64,000 nt of DNA, taken from NCBI RefSeq assembly GCF_021155765.1, contig NC_060115.1, positions 11,760,493 through 11,824,492 on the forward strand. Direction: 5' to 3'. Under the pieces are notes generated by a model. It was given only the letters and a program-made list of their open reading frames with translations, had not been told where the DNA came from and ran no database searches. Position 1 is the stretch's first letter. Every line of letters begins with the position of its first letter. The stretch is from Diprion similis. Taxonomy: Eukaryota; Arthropoda; Insecta; Hymenoptera; Diprionidae. Below are positions 40,012 through 53,032 of this stretch, one piece after another. The position numbers and the translations under genes are program-made.

Positions 40012-41118
40012 ACACAGGTCCACAAAGACAAAAAAGAATAGTGTCTGAACTCTGCATGCGAAACATATTTTCTTACGTACTTTTTATCCCTGAATCCGAA
40101 TCTGAAGTTAGAATGGGGGTCTTCCAGGCCGATTTTCAGTAAATGGCTGTTGGAAGTAAGAAAACAGTAATACACAATCGTATGAGCTTTCGAAATTACA
40201 ATCATCATAACTTTGCTGAATCCGAATCTGGGATCGATTTAATCCTATCAGGTCAAAATCGAGTTCATTTCAAGGTCAGAACGAGAAACAACTGTTAAAG
40301 CAGAGTCAATAATCATAAATATATACGTTTTTGGGGTCACCGAATCCAAATCTGGCGTCAGGAAACGTATCCTCTGATTCAAACTTTAGTAAATGGCTGT
40401 TAAAGGTATAAAAAATCCCAAAAATCAGATGTAAACACGTAATCTATCTATAAATTTTAAATAAACAATGTGCCACGACCATTTAAACCTCACCACCCAC
40501 TAGACTAACGGTCAACAGTTCGAGAATTTAAAATCACTCATCACATAGCCCCCAAACCCTAGGAAGGCCAGAAACCTCAGTTTAAATCTAAACAGTCTAT
40601 ACCCGATCACCCCTAAGCTCTAGACAGACTGCTGGAGCTGAAACCGAATCATTCTACACATCTTCTTTCGAAGCAGTTATTATCGTTTCAGTCACATCCC
40701 AAGTGGTAGCAGAATTAATCAGCAGTTTCTACTTAATTGGCTTCAGAATAAGTTGGAACATAAAAATTTCAACTTTCCTCCATTCGTGTAGGCTCGTGTA
40801 AACGGCGGTCTTGATTACGTCCTAAAGAATCCTAGATTCGAATTCAGCCGACCTAAGAACATATAGTTATGACGATTGTCTCTGTTTTAACAATTCTTTC
40901 TCGTTTTGACCTTGATTTTGAACTGATGGGGTCAAATTGACCTCAGAATCGAATTCAGCGACCCCGAAAACGTAAAGTTGTGATAATTGTAATTTCAAAC
41001 ACTCATTCGACTGTGTATCAATGTTTTTTTATATATAAAAAAGGGATAAATAGTATGTAAAACGACATGTTTCGCGTGCAGAGTTCAAATACTTTTTTTC
41101 TTTGTGGGCCTGTGCAAT
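40012..41118. mobile_element. Large foldback element (~1.1 kb)
   Basis: Outer arms are inverted: a left segment near CAGGTCCACAAAGA (40011-40024) has its complement near 41105-41118. Inner blocks around AAGGTCAGAACGAGAAA on the left match the right arm at about 40895-40925. Arms are each about 300-400 bp and diverged, around a unique centre of about 350 bp. The left arm also holds short direct duplications (TAAATGGCTGTT at about 40140 and 40391). No coding capacity is seen; it is probably an old non-autonomous transposon. Confidence 0.65.
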
Positions 41119-41594
41119 CTGAGGTGTTATGTGGAAACGGAATTTCCACAAGTATTCAACAAGCAGAAACACAACTGATATTGTTATTCTTTTACAATTG
41201 GATATAGTCAAGACGTAAAATTATTGTAACTTATAAGAATAATTCGGCCGATCTTTTTTAGCCAATCAAATTAAAGATGGCTCTTTTGTTAATGCAAGGA
41301 AAAGTTTTTCCTTCTTCAATTTCATTTTCTACCATTCAAAGGTGAATCTAATTCTATCGAATGGTCTATCCTTCGTTATTAGATATACTTTTCACAACGA
41401 GAATGTAAGATTATTGAAATATTTACTTACATATTTCCCAGAAGCAATTGGCATCATATTTGCATCCGCAATCACAAAACTTTCATTGCACTATACATCG
41501 AATACAATAACAAGTTTAATACTCGCAAAATACTAACAACAATGTCAAGTTCAATCGCCGAATATGTCACTCTGGCACGAAAGCACTCTCTTAC

Positions 41595-41808
41595 CAATTC
41601 ACAATACTCCGGAAAACGCAATTTGTACGACACGATGCTGGACTCTGTTCGTCGTCGTCGCTCGCTGGTCGTAAGCGAAATAAAATGAAAATCGCGCGAT
41701 CGCCTTCGAGCCGACGCACTTCGTACCGGATCGATTACGCATGTCGAAAACTTGATCACAGTGAAGTTGTCGTTATATTGTCGCGGCAGGCGTTCGAAAT
41801 TCAAAACT
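41595..41808 (-). other. Probable 5' untranslated exon and promoter
   Basis: On the minus strand a TCAGT initiator places a possible start at about 41808. About 213 nt of CpG-rich sequence follow, up to a strong donor (ATTG then GTAAGAG) at 41595/41594. The only in-exon ATG ORF, starting near 41741, ends at a TGA just before the donor, so the exon is most likely non-coding. The downstream coding exons are not identified: the metallothionein gene has its own TATA promoter, and the candidate exon at 33044-33229 is another possible partner. Confidence 0.45.
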
Positions 41809-44800
41809 GAATCAAGCCGTGAAAGCGGTTAGAGTCTTCTTTTCTAGTCTCTAACAATGCGAATACCCGATGTGTACCCCACCGATTTTGTTCATTCTGT
41901 GATATATTATTGCGCATAGATTTAATATTTAAAGTAAATTTTCAACGAACTTGTACAAATTGAAGTTCTACTCGTACTAGACTTAGTTTCCTCTAGTAAT
42001 AATATAATAATATATCAAGTAAGGGGAAACTTCTATGTTAATATTCTTTCCCCCGTATTTACGGCATTGCTCCAAGATAGATAACAACAAACATTCATCG
42101 AGCAAAATAGGATATTTATAAGTTCCTTGTATATTTCCTAATCATGGATGCACCCCAAAATAATGTACAAACAGCTTCACCCTAGGTGACTGTAATTATT
42201 TAGTTCGTAAAAAAAAAAAATAAAAGCAATAATCAATTAAAATTCGTTATATATTGATTCCAGAGAGTAATGGGTACAACAGATAAGTAAAAAAAGAAAT
42301 TAGTTGCAACTACTGTTTTTCAGAAGGAAAAAACTAAGATACTACAAGAAATTCTCGACGATCCTTGAAACCAATCAAAACTTATGGTTTTCTAGTAAAA
42401 AATGAATCTAAACAATACAGAATTGAAAACAGGGGCCGTTTCCATACTATCCAGCGCAGAAAGTCGCACATTACTTTGTAAGTCTATATACTAACATTCG
42501 AAGAATAATAAAAAATATAGATTTTCCCATGTATGAAATAACTGCAAGTTTCAAACATTGAAGGTCAAGTTTTGAGAACTGCTTCGACGCCTGGGACATT
42601 ATAGAACAACACAGGAAACGGTAAATCCATATTTAAAACCGAGCTATTTCGACATATATTTATTATTTATATTTATATTATAATATTGCCGACATGTTTT
42701 TTTAAACATATTGTGCGTGTTTGGTGATATTATTTTTATATATGTACTAGAAATTAATATTGGTGGGTTTTAATTATATACCTATAAAATTGTACAATAT
42801 CTCGCTTGTATAGTCCCTATAAATTTGAAGCTCCGCTTCAAACTTTATAATAATATTGGTCTGTATTACAATTTGCTGCATCTTCTTTACATATTGCATT
42901 ATGTCCTAATAATCCCCACTTTTGCCCCCTCTTCTACGGTTCAATATTATTTTCAAATTCTATGACACATAGGATTTAGTATTCACTTCGACATCGCCAA
43001 AGTAAATTTTTCTGAATGAACAAGTTTTGAGTTTCAATATTTTACTTTACATAATTTGCAGTTGATATCAGCACATAATACCCACTAGTTTACATGACAC
43101 TAGTTAGTATTAATTTCGTTTGCAATGAATACATTCACAGCTGATCTTCTTTAAAATTGTAAAAATTTCAACACTACAATTTGATGAAACATATTGAGAA
43201 TTTGCAAATAATAACGCTAGTTTCATGTGAAATTTGACTCGCACCAAAAAGCCCACAAAAATTCATTTCACATTCAAGAGATTTTACTAAAGAGGCATTC
43301 CATATAAAACTATATTTTTGTTTCCAATTGGATAACTGGGAGTTCACATGAATACATTTTTTAAGGTTGATAACTGAAAGATGTAACTGCTACATTCGAA
43401 AAACGAAGAAACTGAAAACTTTTTACAAAGATATGAGTCATATTGGGACAAAGCCGAATGCTTTACTTGCTTTGTCCATTTACATTATATGCATTGAAAC
43501 AATTATGTCCTTGTAGTATCTATTATAAGTAGTGGGATGATCAGAAATAAGACGTCAAATATCTGACCACAATAGTGCTTCAAGTCAAGGTCCAAAACAT
43601 CAATAGTCAAATTTCAAAATACAAACGGGTACAAGATAAACAAATAAAAGGGCTTTCAACAAAAATGATTTATAATAATGGATGATCTGCTCCTGGATAA
43701 TTAAATTCACTTATATAATTTGATATCTGATTATTAGTCCTTTCAGTTAAAAAAAATTATTGTTGCCTAGTGAACCTCGATGATTTACAATGTTAATAAA
43801 AGTGAATAAAAATTGCATTAATCGTGCTTAATTGATTGACTGTGACCGCTACTTTAGTGACACATCAACAAGAAAACTCTATCCATTAAAAATAGAACTA
43901 AAAAACATTAAAATATTGATATTTTATAAAAATAAAAATATATGTGTACAAGTATAGTTATTTATATACATACTTATGTATGTATATAGTACATATGTAT
44001 TGTTATATAATATATATATGGCATGCAGTGTCTCTAATATTTAAATCCGTCAATTATGATATTACTATTATTTGACCTATCAGCACTTACATATTCGACA
44101 GCAATTGCTATTTTGTACAGTACATATTTACGAGCGTATATATCAGTATATAACGTATGAAGAGCCGTTACTAGCAATCAGAGAATATCCGACTTGTCTA
44201 AAAATTTCTCCTAAATAAGTTTGTGACACAGGTTTGAAATAAAAACAAAAAAAGAGAAAAAAAATTTTAACCTCCTAACTACACGATTACGTGAACTATT
44301 TAGCATATTTATGTGTTTGTATATATGTATATTGAATATGTATACCTAGCATAGATTAACGATAGATATTAAACATTAAAGTATAGGCACGTTCATATAT
44401 TATAATATATTTGTCTATTATTATAATTATATATTAGCTAGAGGCAATATATATTTTATCAAAAGCAACAAGTTTATGAAACTCTACAATGCGCCTGCTT
44501 CAAAATTCGTTGCAGATTTTAAAGACGAAGGGTTGCACATCGTTGAGACTTTCTTAAACGGAGTACTAGCTATTGTATTTATCATGATGAAATGATAATG
44601 GTATCAAAGTTATCCTCACAATTATTGTAAAAAAAGAAAGTCTGTAAGATCAGATTGTAATAATGAAACTGATACTTTTCGGAATACAGTGAATTTTTCC
44701 GAATTTTCATCTCCGCAAATTACACGAAATTTAATCGTAGTTGAAGATAACAACTTTTAAAGACGATACAAAATAATGCAGATTTTTCTCGAAGACACTT

Positions 44801-46097
44801 TTTTTCTATCACGTTTGGAATTATTATTTAGTTTATCATTATATTTTTGGTTTACTAAAATATTGCTATCAAACTCCGATAATTTTTACCTCTGTTTGAA
44901 TCAAATACTAATTAACACTAATGCGATCTTGTTTGGAGACACGTGTCACAAAAACATTTCTTCGATTTTAATCATTAAACAAATGTACAAAAAAGTGATT
45001 ATGCTATAGTAATAAATCAAGATTTCTGTCAAAATTTTCATGAATTATGATAAAGTTTGAAAAAAAAAGTAATACTTTACAGTATTGGAGAAGCAATTTG
45101 AAGTATTCTGATTAAACGGTGAAGACATCTTTTACACAACGATTGACTTATCTATTCCCTCGGATAAAAATATCAGAAAATAATTATGTAGAAGTTTCTG
45201 AATCCCAAACATCGATTTGGATTCCAATTAAAATTATTACATATACAAAAAATAGCGGCTTTACTTATTCTGAGCCTCTGAAATTGTAAACTTGTCAGAA
45301 ACAAAAATTATAAGCCCTAAAGAAATCGTGGCATTTTGTGAAAACTGCTAACAATGCCACATTAGCTTGCGATTTCGATATTTATGCAAATGATTGCAGG
45401 AATCATCAGTTAAGTTTGACGTTTTTTTATCGAGTTATACTGGACTATTCCACACAATAAGTTTCTCCAGCAATCCTCAAAATTTTCGGAATGTTGCATC
45501 GGCATACGGTATTCAAAGTTATTCAATTTTATGGATTTATATTTTCACGTGTGACGACTCATTAGATCCAGTAATGTCCTACGATTTATCTAGTTGTCAG
45601 TGTTATGTTTCTTTTCGTTATTTTTGATCAATACTATATACTGACAACTATCATTTCTCCACAGTCAGTTACTTTTCATCCATAGAAAAAAAGTTTTAAA
45701 TACTTATCATTTTTATACACGCAATTCAAAAAAATCGTGGGAGTCTAAATACGCGAATGAAGTGCAATGAATATCAGTTGGTGCATTTGAATTTTTACTG
45801 TTTTGAACGGTTTCCATCGATGAAGATTTATAGTCAAGCAACTCATTTCACAGTTATGTTTTCTGAAATAAAAAACAGAAAGAAGAAACATAATTAAAGA
45901 TAAATACACAGCCCTTTAGGGTCTTATGAGATCATTGATCACACGTTGAAACGTGTACTAAGGTTTTTCCGTCAGTAATACTAATGTAATAAACAAAAAA
46001 ACAAATCAGATTGAAATTGGTCGACTTCGTAAATTCGATTTTGAGACGGATTAGATTTCATTTGTCGCTTTTTAATAATTGGCTTTCATTGCGATAA
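41809..46097. other. AT-rich non-coding region
   Basis: No coding exon supported. It is very AT-rich, with many ATATAT stretches (for example 43920-44020 and 44280-44460). Part of its right side may be 3' flank or long 3' UTR of the Gab gene, which is transcribed leftward into it. Confidence 0.45.
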
Positions 46098-46103
46098 TTT
46101 ATT
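46098..46103 (-). terminator. Candidate poly(A) signal for Gab gene
   Basis: Minus-strand AATAAA about 540 nt beyond the Gab stop codon. Other weaker signals exist, so this is only the first canonical one. Confidence 0.4.
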
Positions 46104-46638
46104 GCATCGATAAACGTAAGCATGTTTATGAAAAACGACTGTTAAATTGCTATACATGTATCGTGACAGAGTGTCAATCGGTTTAGACTCTGTGGCTTTC
46201 TCACCGAGAGGCTACTAAATATGACATGACTCAAACAACACCTTTAACATTGCTGCCTTCATAGTTAAAAGTGAGTTTTAAGTAATTTTGGTAAATTTAT
46301 CAGCCAATTAGAGCACACGGAGCAAAGCATACGATATGTATTGCATCTAACAAGTAAAAAATAAAACTATACGCACCTCATGTGTCTCTATATAGTCTTT
46401 ATATAAATTGTGCTATGAAATTAAGGTCACTATTATAAAAGTTATACCAGCCCGTCCTACGGCTCAAGTTATTCCTTTCTACTTCAATTACAGTATCACC
46501 CGTTTATCATCATCAAGAGATAGGCGCAACATGCATTTTTTGTGTTCCACTTTTCGATTTCCATCATTTTCTAGGATAGAGAGCGTCTAATATCCTATTT
46601 AGAATGAAATCATGACACACCACATTAAGCACATTGAG

Positions 46639-49600
46639 TTACGTAAGTTCAGCTGTACATTGCGCTCTTTCTTCTTCTACTAATTGTCTGGTGCGATTGA
46701 AGGCCTCAGTTTTCAGAAAATCTACAGTCTTATAGACTGTCGTACTCGGTGGTGACTGGGCAGGTGGCAAAGGGGACGATACGAAACTTCCTTGCAGATC
46801 CAAGTCCAAGTATTGCAGAACTTCGAAAGAACGGTGCGAGGCAGGTATAAATGTATTCTGATCTTGAAAGTAATATATCTGGAAAAGTAAATAGACAACC
46901 ATGTCAAAACACATATCAATTTAATGATTAATTCCTAATTTCGACCAAACGATATTTACCTCTTCTTTGTCATCGCACGCATTGTTATCTTCGTCAGACG
47001 TCGACTGATGTCGAATAGATTGAGAGTGAGTTGGCGGTGTCGGACTGGGTGCTGCACGTATTCTGCCTTTGCCTGGTGGCGATGCTAATTGTAATGGTCC
47101 TGGAATAAGAAATAGAAAAATATTGTTTATTGTTTTGATTTCTAACTGTTATTTGAAAAAACAGAAGAGTATTCGAATTCCGGTATACCTGTAGCATGTA
47201 GATTATAAATTAGGGCAACTTACAACATATGAATTCTAAATAACGCTCCCTGACTCATAAATAAATTTGAATGGATTTCCACAAACTTACCATCGATAGG
47301 TGATTTAGCGAGAGATGGCTTGAGTTTTCTGTTAATACTCGGTGGCTCAGCTGGCGAGTGCTCAGTTGAACTTGATTCCGGTACAGATAAAACAGGGCCA
47401 GGTGATGGTTCATTGCTAATGATTGACGTCGAATCACTAGTTCTTCTGCCTGGTTTCAAATCTCTGTAAACAACTGGAGGCGGTGGAGGCATTAGGGATG
47501 GTACAGCGCTTGAAGAGTCCCTAGTTAGAGGGCTAGGCAAGTTTGAGTACGTTGCCGTTGTCGATGATTCAGAACGGGGGCTGGATGGTTCCTCTTCATG
47601 AAAATCGTATCGAAAAACGTGCCCATCCGTGTTCGTAGGCGCAGCATTGGAGTAGCAATGCCTGCCTGGTCGACCCGCGGTGTTTGTGTTTGTATCCACA
47701 TTCGATCCTGGCTGATGGGACCGGGGAAAGTCGTAAGTTTCATCGGTTATAATTGCGGTAGCTGGAGTAGATGGAGCAGGAGTGGCAGGAGTTGTGGGCT
47801 TGGAACTTTCCGCCGCACCATCAAGATTCAAATAATTGTGACCAAAATTCTCTGGCACCATATGAGGAGGTTTTGGAGGTCGTGGAGGTGCTGGTATCTT
47901 TTCTACAGTCGGAGGTGTCACTGAATCTACGATCTGAAGCTTTCCAAATCTTTTCATTACGCTCCAAGATCCAATCTCTGCATCTCCTGATACGTTACTG
48001 GGTCTAGCTTCACCTGCTTAAAAAATTTTTCAGTTCAAAGTAAAGTTTTTTTTTTCAACCTCACAGAATTCTTACATAATTGATCAGAATGAGAAAAATC
48101 TGTATCGAAGGAAAGTGATGAATATTCCTAATAGGTAGATGTTGGATTCAAAAACGGTATAAGAAGAAAGTGTTCCAAATAGAAATTACAAATAATGTCA
48201 GAAAAAGTTAGTATGAATGCGAATAATAAATAAAGTAAATTTCTACCCAAAAACGTTCGAATGTAGAAAATAACTTTGTACAATCATTATTGAGTCAATG
48301 TGAATATGAATTATGTAAAGTACTACTAAAAAACTCAGATCAATTAAATGATCCATCACAAAAGAATCAACACGTAATTTGATTTTGCAAAACCAAAATA
48401 TGATTCAAAGCAGATGGCATCTTTATTCCTTAGAAATTATTGTCAATACACTTAAGTTTTGAAAGGAATATCCGTGAATTAAGTCTGTTCAATTAGGTCA
48501 ACTACTGCTTTAATGACAATTTTTTACTTACGAGAAGACGGGAACGTCTCCCAATTGACACTGGGAACTGGGGAAGTCCATTCATCGTCAGTAAATACAC
48601 TTTCTGCGTCTGTTGTAGTCGGAGATCTGGGTGGAGAAGGAGCCAACTTTCTTGGGGCATCATAATATTGTTCTGTATTCTGTCCCAGAGCAGAACTAAG
48701 AGAGCTTGTGTCGTTCAAGGAGCGGCCAGAAATGCATTCACTGATTGGAATGTAGGGTCCAGATATAGTACTGGTTGGTGAGATCGGAGGCGACTCTTGA
48801 GGCTCGAATGGAAACACTGTTGAACAGAAAAATCGAAATACAGACAACTTTCGTTAGCGACACTAGAATATGTTCATAGTATATTCGTCTACACATAAAA
48901 AAAAACCAAACAGCCAAAAACTATTTTTTGTCAAGAAAGATCTGCATTTTGAAATTCAATTAATATCTAAGAGGCAGACAAATTGTAACAGAATTGTAAA
49001 TTTAACTAGTTTTAGACAGAGATACTTATTTTTAGACTTACTTTGACACTGCTGATCGTCATCCTGTGTGTAAGCTTTCAAACCGCAAACCTGGCAAACT
49101 GCATCGACCCACTTGTTCATATCAGCTTCGCTCTCTGCCACCAAGTAATAAGTTCTTTTCGGAGTCTTCACGTCGAACATGAATTGATATTTCTGCTTTC
49201 GATTTTCAAATCTCAAACCAGCATCCACCTACACATATGAAATTGATTAAGCAATGATTGTACTAATTCCTAAATTGCGATGACTTGTAATTTTTAGCAA
49301 AAACTAACTTCAATGTATTCCAAGTTTTTTGAAATTCAAATAACTACCTGTTCGCATTGATCCAAATCTATGCGACCCTTCAGCTTTCTGCAACGTCTGT
49401 CTGTGTAATATTCCAAGAAATATTGTCCAGGCAATTCTCCGCTGTGACGAAGCGCGAACCAACGCTTGCGCCATCTCTAAAGCAATCAGTTTCAAGGCAT
49501 GATACATAGTAATATTTTTTATGATTTATGATTTATATTGATTTAAAACAGTCCAATATCCAAATATATGATTGATTATTTTTGTTTAACATTACTTTTC

Positions 49601-50737
49601 GCTGGAATTCAATTAATTGAACAGTACTGATGAAACAGATTTTTTCTGGTTGCAACAGATGCTAACTAGTTAGTGACGTTGGAATCAGTTTCAAGGAGAT
49701 TCATTTTTGTTGCAGCATGACTCACGGAGCTATGTGTCAATGGAAACTAAGACATTGAACCATAGCGAATAAACCAGAAAAGTAGCAGTTAGACTAATTT
49801 TATGGAAAAAATGTTATAATTCAGTAAAGATCTAAAGAAGATAAATTGCCATTCAATGGAAACAATGAAATATTTAAATTAGATTCGTCTAAAATGATAT
49901 TATTTTGATGTACTTCTACTGTATTACACAAGGTATTCAACATGCTATCTACACCTTATGACAATTGATTCAATAAGATGCAATAGAATGAAGTAGTCTA
50001 ATTGAGATGTCAAGAATGCTGACAATTAAGTACATTTACTTAGAGGCTTTGATTAGATGCTCTAAATAATAAGTTTACATTTGAAGTAGTTGCCTGTAAA
50101 AATACTGAAAGCAGTAGCTCGACAAATATGACAAAGACAACTTATATTTAAATAAAAATTGACAACAAACAATGATTATTAAGAATAAATCATAAATTTT
50201 AGTGGCATAAACGAAGCTCTGAAGTACGTGCAACAAACAGATATTTGACCAACTGTTCGTAGTAGTGTTGAGCCATTTTCCACAGTTGAGCAAATAAAGA
50301 ATGATTGTTAGGAAAAACCCAAGCGAACAAAAAGATGGATCCAGGATTGACTTAGGAAAGACAAGTGTACACATTTCTGGTATATTCATGAGTGTCCAAG
50401 GATAAGGTGGAAGGGATATCATTCACTTCCTAGGTTAGACTGACGGTTATTTTGTTAGGAAAAATGTTAACTCGTAAAAAACGGTTCGAAGTGTTTCGAT
50501 CAAGTATGGGGCTTGACGATAGATGAATCCCGTTCAATCAGAACATGGGTTATTCGAACATTAAACGGGAATGATTAGTTGTCGGATGATAGAAGCCCTG
50601 GTTAACGTAAACAATGGTAAGAGTCATCTTCGATTAGATATTAGAGGAAACCTTACCGCTCTCCACAATTTTGAGGGTGGCGATTTTATAAGCCAGCCTT
50701 CGTGGACGATTTCTTGACTTGTTTTAAGCGTATCCAT
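46639..50737 (-). CDS. dos: GRB2-associated-binding (Gab/DOS) adaptor, seven exons
   Basis: Docking protein that links receptor tyrosine kinases to GRB2 and the phosphatase SHP2/Corkscrew at the plasma membrane. Exons: 50657-50737, 49348-49476, 49042-49228, 48532-48816, 47291-48016, 46960-47099, 46639-46878. All have GT-AG borders and consistent phases, giving 1788 nt and 595 aa. The N-terminal PH domain (about residues 11-122) opens VHEGWLIKSPPSK, contains KRWFALR, and ends near W111 of the NKWVDAVCQVC segment. Two PxxxRxxKP motifs typical of GRB2 C-SH3 binding lie at 269-277 and 453-461. Tyrosine motifs include YLNL (289), YDFP (322), YSNL (384), and the paired SHP2/Csw docking sites YLDLDL (539) and VYKTV (565). 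Start: M of MDTLK, preceded by a 3' splice site at 50741-50742, so the 5' UTR is spliced. Exon 5 has a NAGNAG acceptor. Length is between Drosophila DOS and mammalian Gab proteins. Identification is firm. Confidence 0.93.
48013..48019 (-). promoter_or_regulatory. NAGNAG tandem 3' splice site, Gab exon 5
   Basis: The minus strand reads TTTTAAGCAGGTGAAG, so either AAG or CAG can be the acceptor. Both keep the frame: the proximal choice gives Ser-Pro-Gly-Glu, the distal choice Ser-Arg-Glu, one residue shorter. Confidence 0.6.
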
Positions 50738-51054
50738 GCCCTACACACTTCTTAACGAGTCGTAAGAATTAATGATACATCATTGAGAAGACCGAGCGAC
50801 TAACACGCACGTATTCGATCCATTTATCTATTTTTGGTCGATACACAAGCAAGTAACTCACCAACGAGCATCGTAATCTCGCTACACAACCAAAGTTGGT
50901 TCGTAAGATTAGGTTATCTCACTTCATTCGTCACTACAGGAAGTTTAATCCACGAACGTATAAAGACATTGTATAAAGCAGTGGTATAAAGAGGACTAAA
51001 TACTAGCATCTGTTATTGTACTCATAGGGATAGTGATTTTTAATCACTAGTGCG

Positions 51055-51062
51055 TGACGTCA
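51055..51062. promoter_or_regulatory. Full palindromic CRE (TGACGTCA)
   Basis: Perfect 8-bp cAMP-response/ATF site, about 180 bp downstream of the donor of the predicted Gab 5' exon, i.e. in its first intron. It could respond to CREB/ATF factors; no direct evidence of function. Confidence 0.4.
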
Positions 51063-51237
51063 TAACTCCACTCCACGCCGATTCCAGAAGTTAGACACTA
51101 GATCTAATTGTGTAGGCACAGCTACGGCAAAGTCTGTAGTTCTGGATCAGCAGGTACTGAATAAGCATGCTTATCGCGCTTTTCGGATAATCTGGAGGAG
51201 GGATGATCGTTGGATTAATAAGTAAAAATGATCTTAC

Positions 51238-51320
51238 CTTTCTTAGATGACTGGAACTTGATCGACACTAGCGCCACCTGATGGACGATGAATGCGAATT
51301 ATCTATATTCTTGACATTCC
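51238..51320 (-). other. Probable Gab 5' untranslated exon
   Basis: A strong donor (AAG then GTAAGAT) ends this exon at 51238. It can splice to the acceptor at 50741-50742, three bases before the Gab start codon. The start is not defined; 51320 is an arbitrary outer limit. The exon carries a CTCF-like core CAGGTGGCGCTA (minus strand, 51269-51280). Confidence 0.45.
51269..51280 (-). promoter_or_regulatory. CTCF-like motif
   Basis: Minus-strand CAGGTGGCGCTA matches the AGGTGGCGC core known for insect CTCF. It sits at the predicted 5' end of the Gab gene, a common position for CTCF sites. Match by eye only. Confidence 0.4.
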
Positions 51321-52150
51321 TATTGGCCAAGAACTGGGCAGCATAATATTGCGGCAGCGTTTTGCTGCCCATGAAAATCTAGACTCATGAAAGCGAACAA
51401 CCGCAATGTCGCTTCCATGCGAATCGAAGTGTGCTTAAAACTCTTACGACACGCCCCTTTCTTCGACATCAAAGCCTTGATGTGAGATGTCTACCAACTG
51501 TCTAAAGAAATCCCTATATTGTGAGGGAATTATTTTTAAAGTCCCGCTCATTTTTTCTCAACGCAGATTCAACGTCACAATAATTAATCACCACCAATCT
51601 GGGGTAATTTGGCGCCGTTGGTACACATCTTACTTAAGTCCAATTCAGTGCGGGAGAGAGAAACTTTTTTGAAGAAAGAAGCTGCATTTCGAGGCATACC
51701 GTGTCACTGAACTCTATACATAGGAATGCGCGCGGACACGCATGTATACACACTGACCTGCAAACATTAGTCAGACGCTTTGAGAAATATTGGGGGCGCA
51801 ATAGACTATACCTATAAGTCCTTTGTGAAGCCAATGAAAGGAACGAAAAGGATTTAATAGGCACGAAAAAATATAATTTGAAATTGTTTTATTCAGTTCT
51901 TGGATATATTGTTGCCCGATTATGTTTATTCAATTGTAAACAATATTTTATATGTATGCACAAAAATACAATAAAAAAATGATAAAAACAGATGTATATT
52001 TATCAAACTACAATTATATGATAAAGTGAGTGAAAATAATTATAAATAGAATATACGACTAAATATCTACATAGAAAGCTTCAAATTTGAATTTGAATGG
52101 TAAATTAGTTATGCAATTGATTTTGAATATGTACAAATAAATTTACTTAC
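51321..52150. other. Non-coding interval
   Basis: No supported gene. A minus-strand ORF around 51634-51864 has no recognisable features. The segment contains a TTCAGTGAC initiator-like match near 51700 but no further support. Confidence 0.35.
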
Positions 52151-52299
52151 CAGATCTGTTGACACTGATTGCAAAACCCATACTTTCGTAGTTTTCAAAA
52201 ACTAACCAGATGTATCATAACATAGGCCGAAGCATTCTCCTCTGATTTTTCCAGTCTATTTGACAATCCGTTTTTTCTACTCCCGGGGTACTGGTTCCT
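52151..52299 (-). other. Candidate exon with strong donor
   Basis: On the minus strand a strong donor (GATCTG then GTAAGTAAA) follows 52151. A possible acceptor (TTTTTAG) precedes 52299, and a nearer one (CTGGTTAG) lies inside. No frame is open across the longer version. From the inner acceptor the frame reads FENYESMGFAISVNRS, and an ATG in it could be a start. It might be an alternative 5' exon of Gab or part of an unidentified gene. Confidence 0.25.
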
Positions 52300-53032
52300 C
52301 TAAAAATTAAGATAAAAATCAGTTTAGATGGTACGTACCTATAATGTATGCTACAGTAACCTGCGTAAACTAGAATGAGGAAAATGGTAGTAAGGATAAG
52401 GGGATGTAAGAATAGGTAATAACAAAAATATGGGATAATATAAGTAGAGATGTAATTAGTAATCAAAGTATGAAGGTACAGGAAGAAACAAAACTATCAC
52501 AGGCAAATATTATCATAAAACAAACGTTTATCCAAATAAATAAATTATAATAAGTATAACAGAAAGTAGCGAGTGAAATTTCTTAAAAAGCAATATTATC
52601 CCTCGCATCCATAATTTAAACTTATAAAAGAAAGGGAATGATATATGAGATATCAATAAGCCAAATATTGTAAAATAATATTGTATTATAAAGATGTTGC
52701 CTATGATTGATGCGAGCACCCAAATGTCGCTGGGTCATCTTTTTTGCATGACTATGTATTCGCAAATTAGCCTATAAAGACACTAAAGTCTTCCTGAGTT
52801 GAATTTCATGCAGATCCTCAACTTTTGCGACAGTATCAATAGAATGTTTTTTACTGTAAAACACACTATTAGTGGATATCAATTTGTGTATAACCGGAAC
52901 AATTATATTTCTTTTAAAATTAGACTTGTCTATCATACTTGTATGCAAATCTGCTCGGAAAGCCCTTTCGGCGTTCGTAACAATGTTAAATGCAGCATTT
53001 GATGAAAAGAATAAACTACGAAGAAAGATTAT

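Noticed and set aside
47598..47924. 108-codon plus-strand ORF
   Set aside because: Antisense shadow of Gab exon 5.
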